Assembly (NCBI RefSeq): GCF_008365315.1
Contig: NZ_CP043506.1
Span: forward strand, 2,750,619-2,814,618
Reading direction: 5' to 3'
Source of the DNA: Acetobacter vaccinii
GTDB taxonomy: Bacteria; Pseudomonadota; Alphaproteobacteria; Acetobacterales; Acetobacteraceae
DNA length: 64,000 bases
Part shown: piece by piece, positions 29,795 through 38,013 of the stretch
How positions within the stretch are numbered: the stretch's first letter is position 1
Layout: each line of letters begins with the position of its first letter
Program-made: the position numbers and the translations under genes
Notes under the pieces: model-generated
What the model saw: only the letters and a program-made list of their open reading frames with translations
Database searches by the model: none
Told to the model about the DNA's origin: nothing

Positions 29795-30550
29795 ATGACA
29801 TCACCCGCTGGCATCGGCTCGCCCGCATCCATAGAAAACAGCGAATGGGACCGCGACGCCGCCCTGACGACAGCCCGCCTGCTGCTGGAAATCAAGGCCG
29901 TCAACTTCCGCCCCGAAGACCCGTACACCCTGACATCGGGCTGGAAGTCCCCTGTTTACATCGACTGCCGCCGGATCATCTTCTTCCCTCGCGCCCGCGC
30001 CAAAATCATGGAACTGGGGGTTGAAAAAATTGGCCGCCATGTGGGCTACGAAAGCATAGAAGCCGTTGTGGGGGGTGAAACAGCAGGTATTCCATTTGCT
30101 GCCTGGATGGCCGACCGCATGCTGCTGCCCATGGCCTATGTGCGTAAAAAGCCCAAAGGCTTTGGCCGCAACGCCCAGATTGAAGGCGATGTGCCAGAAG
30201 GCATGCGCACCCTGCTGGTGGAAGACCTGACAACCGACGGCGGCTCCAAGGTGCAGTTTGCCAAAGCCCTGCGCAATGCGGGTGCTGTGGTCAACCATGC
30301 CTTTGTTGTCTTCTACTACGGTGTGTTCCCCGGTGCGCAGCATACGCTGGCGGAAATGGATGTCTCCCTCCATTCCCTGTGCACCTGGTGGGATGTGCTG
30401 GAAGCCTGCTCGACCCGCCCCTACTTCTCCGAGGAAGCCTCGGCCGAGGTGCGCCGCTTCCTTGAAAACCCCTGTGGGTGGTCGGCCCGTCATGGTGGTG
30501 TGGCCAGCCTTGAGGAAGCCGCTGCCTTCAAGGCCAACAAAGACAAGTAA
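29795..30550 (+). CDS. pyrE: Orotate phosphoribosyltransferase
   Basis: 251 aa. It transfers ribose-5-phosphate from PRPP to orotate in pyrimidine synthesis. Type I PRTase with LTSGWKSPVYIDCR at the N-terminus, VVGGETAGIPFAAW, flexible-loop lysines (YVRKKPKGFGRNAQIEG) and PRPP motif TLLVEDLTTDGGSK. The C-terminal ~40 residues (WSARHGGVASLEEAAAF) are an extension usual in this alphaproteobacterial subgroup. AAGGA precedes the ATG. It is followed after 3 bp by murI, so the two form an operon. Confidence 0.95.
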   Translation: MTSPAGIGSPASIENSEWDRDAALTTARLLLEIKAVNFRPEDPYTLTSGWKSPVYIDCRRIIFFPRARAKIMELGVEKIGRHVGYESIEAVVGGETAGIPFAAWMADRMLLPMAYVRKKPKGFGRNAQIEGDVPEGMRTLLVEDLTTDGGSKVQFAKALRNAGAVVNHAFVVFYYGVFPGAQHTLAEMDVSLHSLCTWWDVLEACSTRPYFSEEASAEVRRFLENPCGWSARHGGVASLEEAAAFKANKDK

Positions 30551-30553
30551 GTC

Positions 30554-31426
30554 ATGCAGCTTTCCGGCGTCATGCAGCCCCCTGCTCACCGTATTCTGGC
30601 TTTCGATTCCGGAATCGGGGGGCTGGGTATTGTCCGGGCCTTACGGGCCATGGCGCCGGATGTTGATATTGACTATCTGGCAGATACCGCCGTTTTCCCT
30701 TACGGCGAGCAGGACGATACCGTGCTGATTGCCCGCATTGTGTCCCTGCTGTCCGATGCTATTGCACGGCTCCGGCCTCAGGCCGTTGTGGTGGCCTGCA
30801 ACACCGCCAGCACCCTTGCGCTGGACGCCCTGCGCGCCGCCTGCCCCACCACCCCGTTTATTGGCTGCGTCCCCCCCATCCGTTGGGCAGCGCGGCTGAG
30901 CCACACCCATGTCATCGGGTTACTGGCCACACGGGCCACGGTGCGCCGCCCCTATCTGACACGCCTGCACACACAATATGCGCCGGACTGCACCCTGATT
31001 GCCCACGCGGCCCCCGGTCTGGCAGAACTGGCCGAGCGCGTCTTTCGTGGTCAGCCTGTGCCTGATGCTGATTTTGAGCAAGAATTGCAGGGGCTGTTTG
31101 CCCACCCCGATGCAGCCCGGATGGATATGGTTGGCATTGGCTGCACACACTACACATTTGTGCTGGACCGCCTGCGGGCCCTGTCCCCCACCAGCATCAC
31201 ATGGCTGGACCCGGCAGATGCCGTAGCCCGACAGACCTGCACCATCCTACAGGAATGCCCACCTGCCAGCACCATGCGGCTAGAGCCTCCCCAGGCGTGG
31301 TTTACCGCTCGCCCGCAAGGGGCCAGCACCCTGCTGGCACGGCTACCGTCCTACGGGTTTGACACCATGGCCCTGTGGTCAGAAAAAACGTTCTGTCCGC
31401 AGCCCATAGCCGCAGCAGCCCCCTAA
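30554..31426 (+). CDS. murI: Glutamate racemase
   Basis: 290 aa. It makes D-glutamate for peptidoglycan. Cofactor-independent Asp/Glu racemase fold with FDSGIGGLG (Asp), CNTAST (first catalytic Cys) and GCTHYTFV (second Cys, His). The start at 30554 sits 3 bp after the pyrE stop; Met7 is an alternative. The last ~25 residues are low in conservation. No other cell-wall genes are adjacent. Confidence 0.93.
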   Translation: MQLSGVMQPPAHRILAFDSGIGGLGIVRALRAMAPDVDIDYLADTAVFPYGEQDDTVLIARIVSLLSDAIARLRPQAVVVACNTASTLALDALRAACPTTPFIGCVPPIRWAARLSHTHVIGLLATRATVRRPYLTRLHTQYAPDCTLIAHAAPGLAELAERVFRGQPVPDADFEQELQGLFAHPDAARMDMVGIGCTHYTFVLDRLRALSPTSITWLDPADAVARQTCTILQECPPASTMRLEPPQAWFTARPQGASTLLARLPSYGFDTMALWSEKTFCPQPIAAAAP

Positions 31427-31457
31427 AACACCGGGCCAGATCACGTTCAGTCTGGTC

Positions 31458-31492
31458 AAAAAGAAATGGCCACATCAGAACGATGCGGCCAT
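31458..31492 (-). terminator. Intrinsic terminator of the polyprenyl synthase gene
   Basis: On the minus strand ATGGCCGCATC, GTTCT loop, GATGTGGCCAT (one G-U pair), then TTCTTTTT, placed 38 bp after the stop. Confidence 0.9.
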
Positions 31493-31529
31493 GCCTATGT
31501 TTTTCCTCACCTCCGTGGTCCAAGAACGC

Positions 31530-32534
31530 TTAGCGTTCCCGGCTGACGGAGTAGCTGGCGGTATCACGCAGCAGGTCTTTGAGTTCACTCTGCCGAAACA
31601 GGTCCAGAGCCTCCCGCGCCTTGGCCGCATAATCTTCCGCACGGGCAAGGGTAATGCCGATGGCATCGGTTGCGGCAATACGCTCCAGAGCTGCGGCCAG
31701 ATCACCGTCCTGCTGCTCGCTATCCTCAATCACCCTGCGCCAGAAGACACGGTCTTCCTCACTGCCATGCTCGTAGGCTGCCAGGACAGGCAGGGTCACC
31801 TTGCCTTCACGGAAGTCGTCACCCACTTCCTTGCCCAGCACGGCCTGATCGGCGGCGTAATCCAGCGCGTCATCCACAAGCTGGAAGGCCATGCCGAGGT
31901 TGGCGCCATAAACCCGCAGGGCCTCACGCTGTTCTGCGCTGGCCTCACCAATCACGGCACCGGCCTCACAGGCGGCAGCAAACAGGGCTGCTGTCTTGCC
32001 GTAGATAACCTGAAGATACTGCTCCACCGACGTGGACAGATCATTCTGGGTTGTCATCTGCATGACCTCACCTTCCGCCAGAGTGGCGGAGGCAGCGGAC
32101 AGAATCGCCATGACATCGAGCGAGGCATCAGCCGTCAGGATCTGGAACGAGCGGGCAAACAGGAAGTCCCCCACCAGAACAGATGCCTTGTTGCCAAAAA
32201 TAGCATTGGCGCTGGCAAGCCCGCGCCGGAGCTGGCTTTCATCCACCACATCATCATGCAGCAGCGTGGCAGTGTGGATGAACTCCACACAGGCAGCGAT
32301 TTCAACATGCCGTAACTGCCCATCCCGCGTGTCGTAACCGCACAGGCGGGCTGCCGCCAGTGTCAGCAACGGGCGCAGGCGTTTGCCCCCCGCTGCGACA
32401 AGATGCGCGGCCAACTGCGGAATGAGTGGCACAGAGCTTTGCATGCGCTCGACAATTACGCGGTTGCACGCCTGCATGTCAGAGGCAAGATAATCGGCCA
32501 GCCCCTTAAGACCGGCTTCTCCTGGTTTGGTCAC
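31530..32534 (-). CDS. ispB: Polyprenyl (octaprenyl/decaprenyl) diphosphate synthase
   Basis: 334 aa from a GTG at 32534 with GGAG five bases upstream; a TTG 22 codons earlier has less support. Trans-isoprenyl diphosphate synthase that builds the ubiquinone side chain. First Asp-rich motif LLHDDVVDESQLRRG (~95-110), second QLVDDALDYA (~215), and GGKRLRPLL at the N-terminus. Acetic acid bacteria use UQ9 or UQ10; chain length cannot be read reliably here. It is divergent from a methyltransferase gene, a common alphaproteobacterial arrangement. Confidence 0.93.
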   Translation of the reverse strand: MTKPGEAGLKGLADYLASDMQACNRVIVERMQSSVPLIPQLAAHLVAAGGKRLRPLLTLAAARLCGYDTRDGQLRHVEIAACVEFIHTATLLHDDVVDESQLRRGLASANAIFGNKASVLVGDFLFARSFQILTADASLDVMAILSAASATLAEGEVMQMTTQNDLSTSVEQYLQVIYGKTAALFAAACEAGAVIGEASAEQREALRVYGANLGMAFQLVDDALDYAADQAVLGKEVGDDFREGKVTLPVLAAYEHGSEEDRVFWRRVIEDSEQQDGDLAAALERIAATDAIGITLARAEDYAAKAREALDLFRQSELKDLLRDTASYSVSRER

Positions 32535-32701
32535 TGAAACTCCAGATCCATCCTGGCTTGTGGTTCTGCCTGATTCTGTCAGGCTGACTGCAACACCCAA
32601 ACGCTATTCCCCCAGCCATGGGATGAGTTGACGATCTCTTATATGCGAGGCACCAGAAAAACGGTCAAGCGCCAACAAATTCAAGCCTGCCAGATACAGA
32701 A

Positions 32702-33457
32702 ATGCACACACTCCCCTTGCCCTCCCTTCCTGCCACGACCCGAGGAACACTTCTGCGTGGGCGTCTGTGCTACAGCCAGTTCGCGCAGGGCTACCGTACA
32801 GGCCTGGAACCCGTGCTGATGGCCGCGGCCATTCCCGCCAAACCGGGCCAGAATATCCTGGAAATCGGCTGTGGGGCGGGGGCTGGCCTGCTCTGCCTGT
32901 TCCAGCGTGTTGCCGGGCTGTCCGGCACGGGGGTGGAGCAGGACTCCGCCACAGCCGAACTGGCCCGCCTGAACCTGCATGCCAACGGCCAGCACAATAC
33001 CCGCATCCTCAATGCCTCATTCCCCGATGGGCTGGACCTGCCCGACAGTTTTGACCACTGCATGGCAAACCCGCCGTGGCATCCGGGCAACAGTTCGGCC
33101 TCGCCCACGCCACGGCGCGATCTGGCGCGGCGGCTGGGGCCACAAACGCTTAACCTGTGGGTGCGTGGGAGTGCTGCCGTATTACGCCACAAAGGCAGCC
33201 TGACCCTGGCCCTGCCTGCGGCTCTGGCAGATCAGGCCATGATGGCCATGCTAACTGCCGGTTTTGGAGGGATTATGCTCTACCCCTTCTGGCCAAAAGC
33301 CGGGCGGGAGGCGCGGATCGTGCTGGTGCAGGCGCGGCTGGGTGTCCGCAGCCCGTCACGGGTCATGCCTGGGCTAGTGCTGCATGAAGCGGACGGAGCG
33401 TTTACCACCATAACCCGCAGTGTTCTGGAAGACGCCATGCCCCTTCCAGAGCTTTAA
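32702..33457 (+). CDS. SAM-dependent methyltransferase, TrmN6-like
   Basis: 251 aa. Class I methyltransferase with motif I LEIGCGAGAGLLCL (~52-65), acidic end of beta2 (GVEQD) and the N6-adenine catalytic motif NPPW (ANPPWHPG, ~122-129). These match the tRNA1(Val) adenine-37 N6-methyltransferase (TrmN6/YfiC) group. An N-terminal LLRGRLCYSQFAQGYRTGLEPVLMAA segment is typical. The target RNA is inferred from family only. It stands divergent from ispB. Confidence 0.86.
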   Translation: MHTLPLPSLPATTRGTLLRGRLCYSQFAQGYRTGLEPVLMAAAIPAKPGQNILEIGCGAGAGLLCLFQRVAGLSGTGVEQDSATAELARLNLHANGQHNTRILNASFPDGLDLPDSFDHCMANPPWHPGNSSASPTPRRDLARRLGPQTLNLWVRGSAAVLRHKGSLTLALPAALADQAMMAMLTAGFGGIMLYPFWPKAGREARIVLVQARLGVRSPSRVMPGLVLHEADGAFTTITRSVLEDAMPLPEL

Positions 33458-33569
33458 ACGCGATCAGAGACCCCGCGATGTCAGGGCTGGCGACTCTTGT
33501 CGTTTTGCCCCGACAGACTCCTGACAGGGCAGGCAATACCTACCCCTGCCAGAAGGCATTCACACCGCG

Positions 33570-34586
33570 TTAGCTGAAGACAGAATTTTCAAACGCTTCT
33601 TCCCAGGTACCACTGGTCGAGGCGCGGCTGTATTCCGTCGAGCGGTTTTCAAAGAAATTGGCGTGTTCCACCGCGTTCAGCATATCGTCCAGCCATGGCA
33701 GAGGATTGACCGTGGTGTTGTACACGGGGTCCAGACCAAGCTGAGTCAGGCGGCGATCGGCAATAAAGTGGATGTAGGACTTGACCTGCGCGGCATCGAG
33801 CCCTTCCACAGCGCCCATTTCAAACGCGAGGTCAATAAAGGCCTCTTCATGCTCGACAATGGTTTTGCAGATATCTGTCAGCTCGTTACGGAGCTTCTCT
33901 GTCCAGATTTCCGGGTTTTCCTGAATGAACACATGGAAAAGACGGATGACGGACAGGCAGTGCAGCGTTTCATCACGCACCGACCACGACACAATCTGCC
34001 CCATGCCCTTCAGCTTGTTGAAGCGCGGGAAGTTGAGCAGGATGGCGAAGGACGCAAAAAGCTGCAAGCCTTCGGTAAACGCCCCGAACGCCGCCAGTGT
34101 CTTGGCGATTTCATGCTTACTGTCCACCGTGAACAGCTGCATGTAATCGTATTTGTCCTTCATTTCCTTGTACTGCAGGAAGGCCGAATATTCGGCCTCC
34201 GGCATGCCCAGCGTATCAAGCAGATAGCTGTAAGCGGCAATGTGGATGGTCTCGATGTTGGAGAACGCCGAGAGCATCATCAGCACTTCCGTGGGTTTGA
34301 ACACACGGCTGTAGTGCTTCATGTAGCAGTTGTTCACTTCCACATCGGACTGGGTGAAGAAGCGGAAAATCTGCGTCACCAGGTGGCGCTCGCCTTCGTT
34401 CAGCACCTTGTGCCAGTCCTTGACGTCATCCGCCAGGGGCACTTCCTCTGGCAGCCAGTGCAGCCGCTGCTGGGTCAGCCACGCATCATACGCCCACGGA
34501 TACCGGAAAGGTTTGTAAACCGGGTTTGCCGTTAGCAGGTCAAAATGTTCCTGCGGGCCTTCCTGTGCTGCATTATGCTCGCTCAT
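33570..34586 (-). CDS. nrdB: Ribonucleoside-diphosphate reductase, beta subunit (class I)
   Basis: 338 aa. It carries the metal centre and radical used by NrdA to reduce ribonucleotides. Ferritin-like ligands are visible: EVNNCYMKHYSRV, NIETIHIAAYSYLLDTLG (Glu, His and the candidate radical Tyr three residues after His), EGLQLFASFAILL and DETLHCLSVIRLFH. No N-terminal ATP-cone is present. It lies 73 bp downstream of nrdA on the same strand and is presumably co-transcribed under NrdR. Confidence 0.95.
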   Translation of the reverse strand: MSEHNAAQEGPQEHFDLLTANPVYKPFRYPWAYDAWLTQQRLHWLPEEVPLADDVKDWHKVLNEGERHLVTQIFRFFTQSDVEVNNCYMKHYSRVFKPTEVLMMLSAFSNIETIHIAAYSYLLDTLGMPEAEYSAFLQYKEMKDKYDYMQLFTVDSKHEIAKTLAAFGAFTEGLQLFASFAILLNFPRFNKLKGMGQIVSWSVRDETLHCLSVIRLFHVFIQENPEIWTEKLRNELTDICKTIVEHEEAFIDLAFEMGAVEGLDAAQVKSYIHFIADRRLTQLGLDPVYNTTVNPLPWLDDMLNAVEHANFFENRSTEYSRASTSGTWEEAFENSVFS

Positions 34587-34659
34587 GCCATCCCCCTCTG
34601 GCGGTCCGGGCAGACCGCCAATGTTTTGACTTTAAAAACAGTTGCCAACAGCCAGTGCC

Positions 34660-36588
34660 TTACTGGCAGGCAAGGCATTCCTCATACGTAGGCTCACTCG
34701 GCGCGGCTGGGGCCGAGGCACTGCCATGCTGCTGCACGTCAGACTTGTTCACCACGTTGCTGACCGTATCCGCACGCTGGATGGACAGGCTGCGGCAGTA
34801 GTAGAGGGACTTCAGCCCCTTCTTCCATGCCTGGTAGTGGATCTGGTGCAGGTCGCGCTTATGCACATCCGCAGGCAGGAACAGGTTGACCGACTGCGCC
34901 TGGCACACATAGGGCTGACGGTCGGCCGCATGTTCAACCACCCACCGCTGGTCAAGCTCGAACGCGGTTTTAAAGACATCCTTCTCCTGCTGGGTCAGGA
35001 AGTCGAGGTGCTGCACACTGCCTTTGCTGGTGGTGATGGACGACCAGACATCGGGCGTGTCGTAGCCCTTTTTCTCCAGCAGCTTCTGCAGGTGCCGGTT
35101 ACGCACGGTAAAGGAGCCGGAGAGTGTTTTCTGCAAGAATACATTGGCCGCAATCGGCTCGATCCCAGGGCTTGCATTGCCCGCAATGATCGAGATCGAA
35201 GCCGTGGGTGCGATGGCCATCTTGTTGGAAAACCGTTCCATCACGCCGTATTCTTCCGCATCGGGGCAGGCACCACGCAGTTCGGCCAGATGCCGGGATG
35301 CAGCATCGGCCTGCTCGCGGATATGCTTGAAGATCTTACGGTTCCAGACCTTTGCGATCACGCTTTCAAACGGCACATCACGGGCCTGTAGGAAGGAGTG
35401 GAACCCCATGACACCAAGCCCTACCGAGCGCTCACGCATGGCGGCATATTTGGCGCGTTCCATTTCCTCTGGCGCACGGTCGATAAAGTCCTGCAGGACG
35501 TTATCGAGGAACAGCATCACATCTTCAATAAACTGGGTATCACCCGACCACTCATCCCAGGTTTCCAGGTTGAGGGACGACAGGCAGCACACCGCCGTGC
35601 GGGCCTTGCCGTGGTGGTCGATGCCGGTCGGCAGCGTGATTTCGGAGCACAGGTTAGAGGTTTTAACCTCCAGACCCGCCAGCTTGTGGTGTTCGGGCCG
35701 GGCGTTGTTCACATGGTCGGAGAAAACAATGTAGGGCTCACCCTGTTCCATCCGCGCGGTCAGAATACGGATCCACAAGCCACGGGCCGAAACCTTGCGA
35801 ATGACCGAGCTATCCTTGGGGGAGAGCAGCGCCCATTCCTCATCCGCTTCCACCGCACGCATAAAGGCATCGGGCACCAGCACGCCATGGTGCAGGTTCA
35901 GCGCCTTGCGGTTGGGGTCGCCCCCGGTGGGGCGGCGAATCTCGACAAATTCTTCAATCTCGGGGTGCCAGACGGGCAGATAGACAGCCGCAGACCCACG
36001 CCGCAGCGACCCCTGAGAGATGGCCAGCGTCAGGCTGTCCATAACCCGGATGAACGGGATAACGCCGGAGGTCTTGCCGTTGCGGCCGACATTTTCCCCA
36101 ATGGAGCGCAGGTTGCCCCAATAGGAGCCAATGCCGCCGCCCTTGCTGGCCAGCCACACGTTCTCGTTCCACAGGTCAACAATGCCCTTCAGGCTGTCGT
36201 TGGCCTCGTTCAGAAAGCACGAAATGGGCAGACCGCGCGTGGTGCCGCCATTGGACAGCACAGGCGTTGCGGGCATGAACCAGTGCTTGCTGATATAGTC
36301 ATAAATACGCTGGGCATGCGCCTGATCGGCCCCGTAGCGCGATGCCACGCGGCCAAACAGATCCTGATAGCTCTCATCAGGCAGCAGGTAGCGGTTGTCG
36401 AGTGTGGCCTTGCCAAACGGTGTCAGCAGAGAATCCCGCGACCGGTTGACGTGAACCTGAAAATATCCGGGCAGTTGCACCATATCCTGTGTGCTGCTGC
36501 CTTCGAACAGGTCGCCCTCACCCACCAGGTCTGCACCACCTGCGAGCGGGCGATGGATGTCATTCTCATGCGCATCACTCAGACTCAT
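34660..36588 (-). CDS. nrdA: Ribonucleoside-diphosphate reductase, alpha subunit (class I), without ATP-cone
   Basis: 642 aa, about 120 shorter than E. coli NrdA. The protein begins almost directly with the catalytic core (LTPFGKATLDNRYLLPDESY), so the N-terminal ATP-cone that sets overall activity is missing. The active-site Cys pair is in PISCFLN and NLCSEI (with Asn and Glu), the radical-transfer tyrosines are in LKSLYYCRS, and the C-terminal redox pair is ECLACQ. It makes dNDPs with NrdB. Two NrdR-box-like sites lie 82-129 bp upstream. Confidence 0.95.
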   Translation of the reverse strand: MSLSDAHENDIHRPLAGGADLVGEGDLFEGSSTQDMVQLPGYFQVHVNRSRDSLLTPFGKATLDNRYLLPDESYQDLFGRVASRYGADQAHAQRIYDYISKHWFMPATPVLSNGGTTRGLPISCFLNEANDSLKGIVDLWNENVWLASKGGGIGSYWGNLRSIGENVGRNGKTSGVIPFIRVMDSLTLAISQGSLRRGSAAVYLPVWHPEIEEFVEIRRPTGGDPNRKALNLHHGVLVPDAFMRAVEADEEWALLSPKDSSVIRKVSARGLWIRILTARMEQGEPYIVFSDHVNNARPEHHKLAGLEVKTSNLCSEITLPTGIDHHGKARTAVCCLSSLNLETWDEWSGDTQFIEDVMLFLDNVLQDFIDRAPEEMERAKYAAMRERSVGLGVMGFHSFLQARDVPFESVIAKVWNRKIFKHIREQADAASRHLAELRGACPDAEEYGVMERFSNKMAIAPTASISIIAGNASPGIEPIAANVFLQKTLSGSFTVRNRHLQKLLEKKGYDTPDVWSSITTSKGSVQHLDFLTQQEKDVFKTAFELDQRWVVEHAADRQPYVCQAQSVNLFLPADVHKRDLHQIHYQAWKKGLKSLYYCRSLSIQRADTVSNVVNKSDVQQHGSASAPAAPSEPTYEECLACQ

Positions 36589-36669
36589 GGCTTGGGCTCT
36601 CCACGTTATAATGTTCAGATTCAGGGTAACAGTGCGCTTATGGGCTGCTGATCCGCAGCACGTCGGCAG

Positions 36670-36717
36670 CCACTACATTTCGCGCTTTTGCTCCATTCGG
36701 CACACCATATCTAGCGT
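36670..36717 (-). promoter_or_regulatory. Pair of NrdR boxes upstream of nrdA
   Basis: Against the consensus ACACTATATATAGTGT, the site at 36702-36717 (ACACCATATCTAGCGT) matches 13 of 16 and the site at 36670-36685 (CCACTACATTTCGCGC) matches 10 of 16. Their starts are 32 bp apart, about three helical turns, the spacing typical for NrdR. NrdR, a zinc-finger plus ATP-cone repressor, would shut off nrdAB when dATP is high. The nrdR gene is not in the window. Confidence 0.75.
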
Positions 36718-36783
36718 TTTTTTTGCTCTCAGGCATCGAAAAAAAGCTTGTATTCGCCAATGCCCCGGATTTTCCTCGGTTTT

Positions 36784-37767
36784 TCAGACCGATCGTATCA
36801 GACCCGAAATTTCCATCAGCCGACGGGAGTCGGATATCCCCTGCGTGACCGCCAGCGCCGCCGCCAGGGCCCGCCGACCGGCCATGGCATCGACCACCAC
36901 AGGTGCGCCATGCAGGCAGGACGCCACAAAAGCCTGATGCTCCGCCAATAGCGAATCCTGTTCCTTCCAGCTCACGTGTTCGCGCCGGAATCCACCCGTG
37001 CCCGGCAGGGGCAGACCACGCTCCCGCCCGATCATGCTCAGCTCGCGCTTGACGAAGTCAGCGGACAGGTAACCCTCCTCCGAGAACAGGCGCATCCGCC
37101 GTTCGGTCTTGAGGGAGATACGGCTGGCCGTAATGGTGGCCACACATCCGTTTTCAAAACGGACACGGGCGTTGGCAATATCCTCATGCGCGGAGCTGAC
37201 AGCAGCCCCCAGCGCATCCACCTGCACAATGGTGCTGTCCACAATGGCCAGCACCAGGTCCAGATCATGGATCATGAGGTCGAGAATAACCGACACATCG
37301 GTCCCACGCGGCTTGTAGGGGGCAATCCGTGTGGCCTCGATATACAGCGGGCGGGTAATGCGCTGGGTTATGGCATCATGCTCCGCCGAATAGCGCAGAA
37401 GATGCCCCACCTGACAGACAAGCCCTGTCTGCCCTGCCAGCGCCACCAACTGGTCAGCCTGCTCCAGCGTGGCAGCCACCGGCTTTTCCACCAGCACATG
37501 CTTGCCAGCCTGCAATGCCCGCACTGCCAGATCAAAATGGAACTCCGCCGGAGCCGCAACAACGACCGCATCGGACATGGCCAGCAGGCTGTCTACATCC
37601 GGGGCCACGGGGCAGCCTGCCTCAGCCGCAACAACGGCCGCACGGGCCGCGTCGGGGTCATACACCCCACTGAGCACCTCCTGGGGGACCAGACCGATCT
37701 TGAGGGCATGGTAGCGCCCGAAATGCCCGGCCCCGATCACACCCACACGCAGAATTCCGCTCATCAT
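36784..37767 (-). CDS. Gfo/Idh/MocA-family NAD(P)-dependent oxidoreductase
   Basis: 327 aa from the first of two tandem ATGs at 37767, preceded by AAGGCAGGGA. N-terminal Rossmann domain (VGVIGAGHFGRYHA, ~8-21), EKPVA (~94-98, the conserved Lys-Pro) and a C-terminal domain with VILDLMIHDLDLVLAI, the usual Asp/His substrate region. Members oxidise sugars, inositols or nucleotide-sugars; nothing nearby tells which. It is divergent from secD and upstream of nrdAB on the same strand but separated from it by the NrdR boxes. Confidence 0.87.
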   Translation of the reverse strand: MMSGILRVGVIGAGHFGRYHALKIGLVPQEVLSGVYDPDAARAAVVAAEAGCPVAPDVDSLLAMSDAVVVAAPAEFHFDLAVRALQAGKHVLVEKPVAATLEQADQLVALAGQTGLVCQVGHLLRYSAEHDAITQRITRPLYIEATRIAPYKPRGTDVSVILDLMIHDLDLVLAIVDSTIVQVDALGAAVSSAHEDIANARVRFENGCVATITASRISLKTERRMRLFSEEGYLSADFVKRELSMIGRERGLPLPGTGGFRREHVSWKEQDSLLAEHQAFVASCLHGAPVVVDAMAGRRALAAALAVTQGISDSRRLMEISGLIRSV

Positions 37768-38013
37768 TCCCTGCCTTTGCCATGGTGGCCGACATAGCCG
37801 CACCCGGCCTGCCCTGCCGCCCGCAAGGGGTAGCAGGCCCACACCGGAATGCAAACCAACGCCCCCCGCCAAGACGGCCCGGCAGGTGTGCTCCCCCCGC
37901 GACATGGGGCCACCAACTCGGCCCCGGACATGCGTGCGTGACAGTGAACAGTTGCAACATGCCAGCCGGAACGGCATGTTCCGGGCAACTGAACTGCAAG
38001 TGATCTGGTGAGA

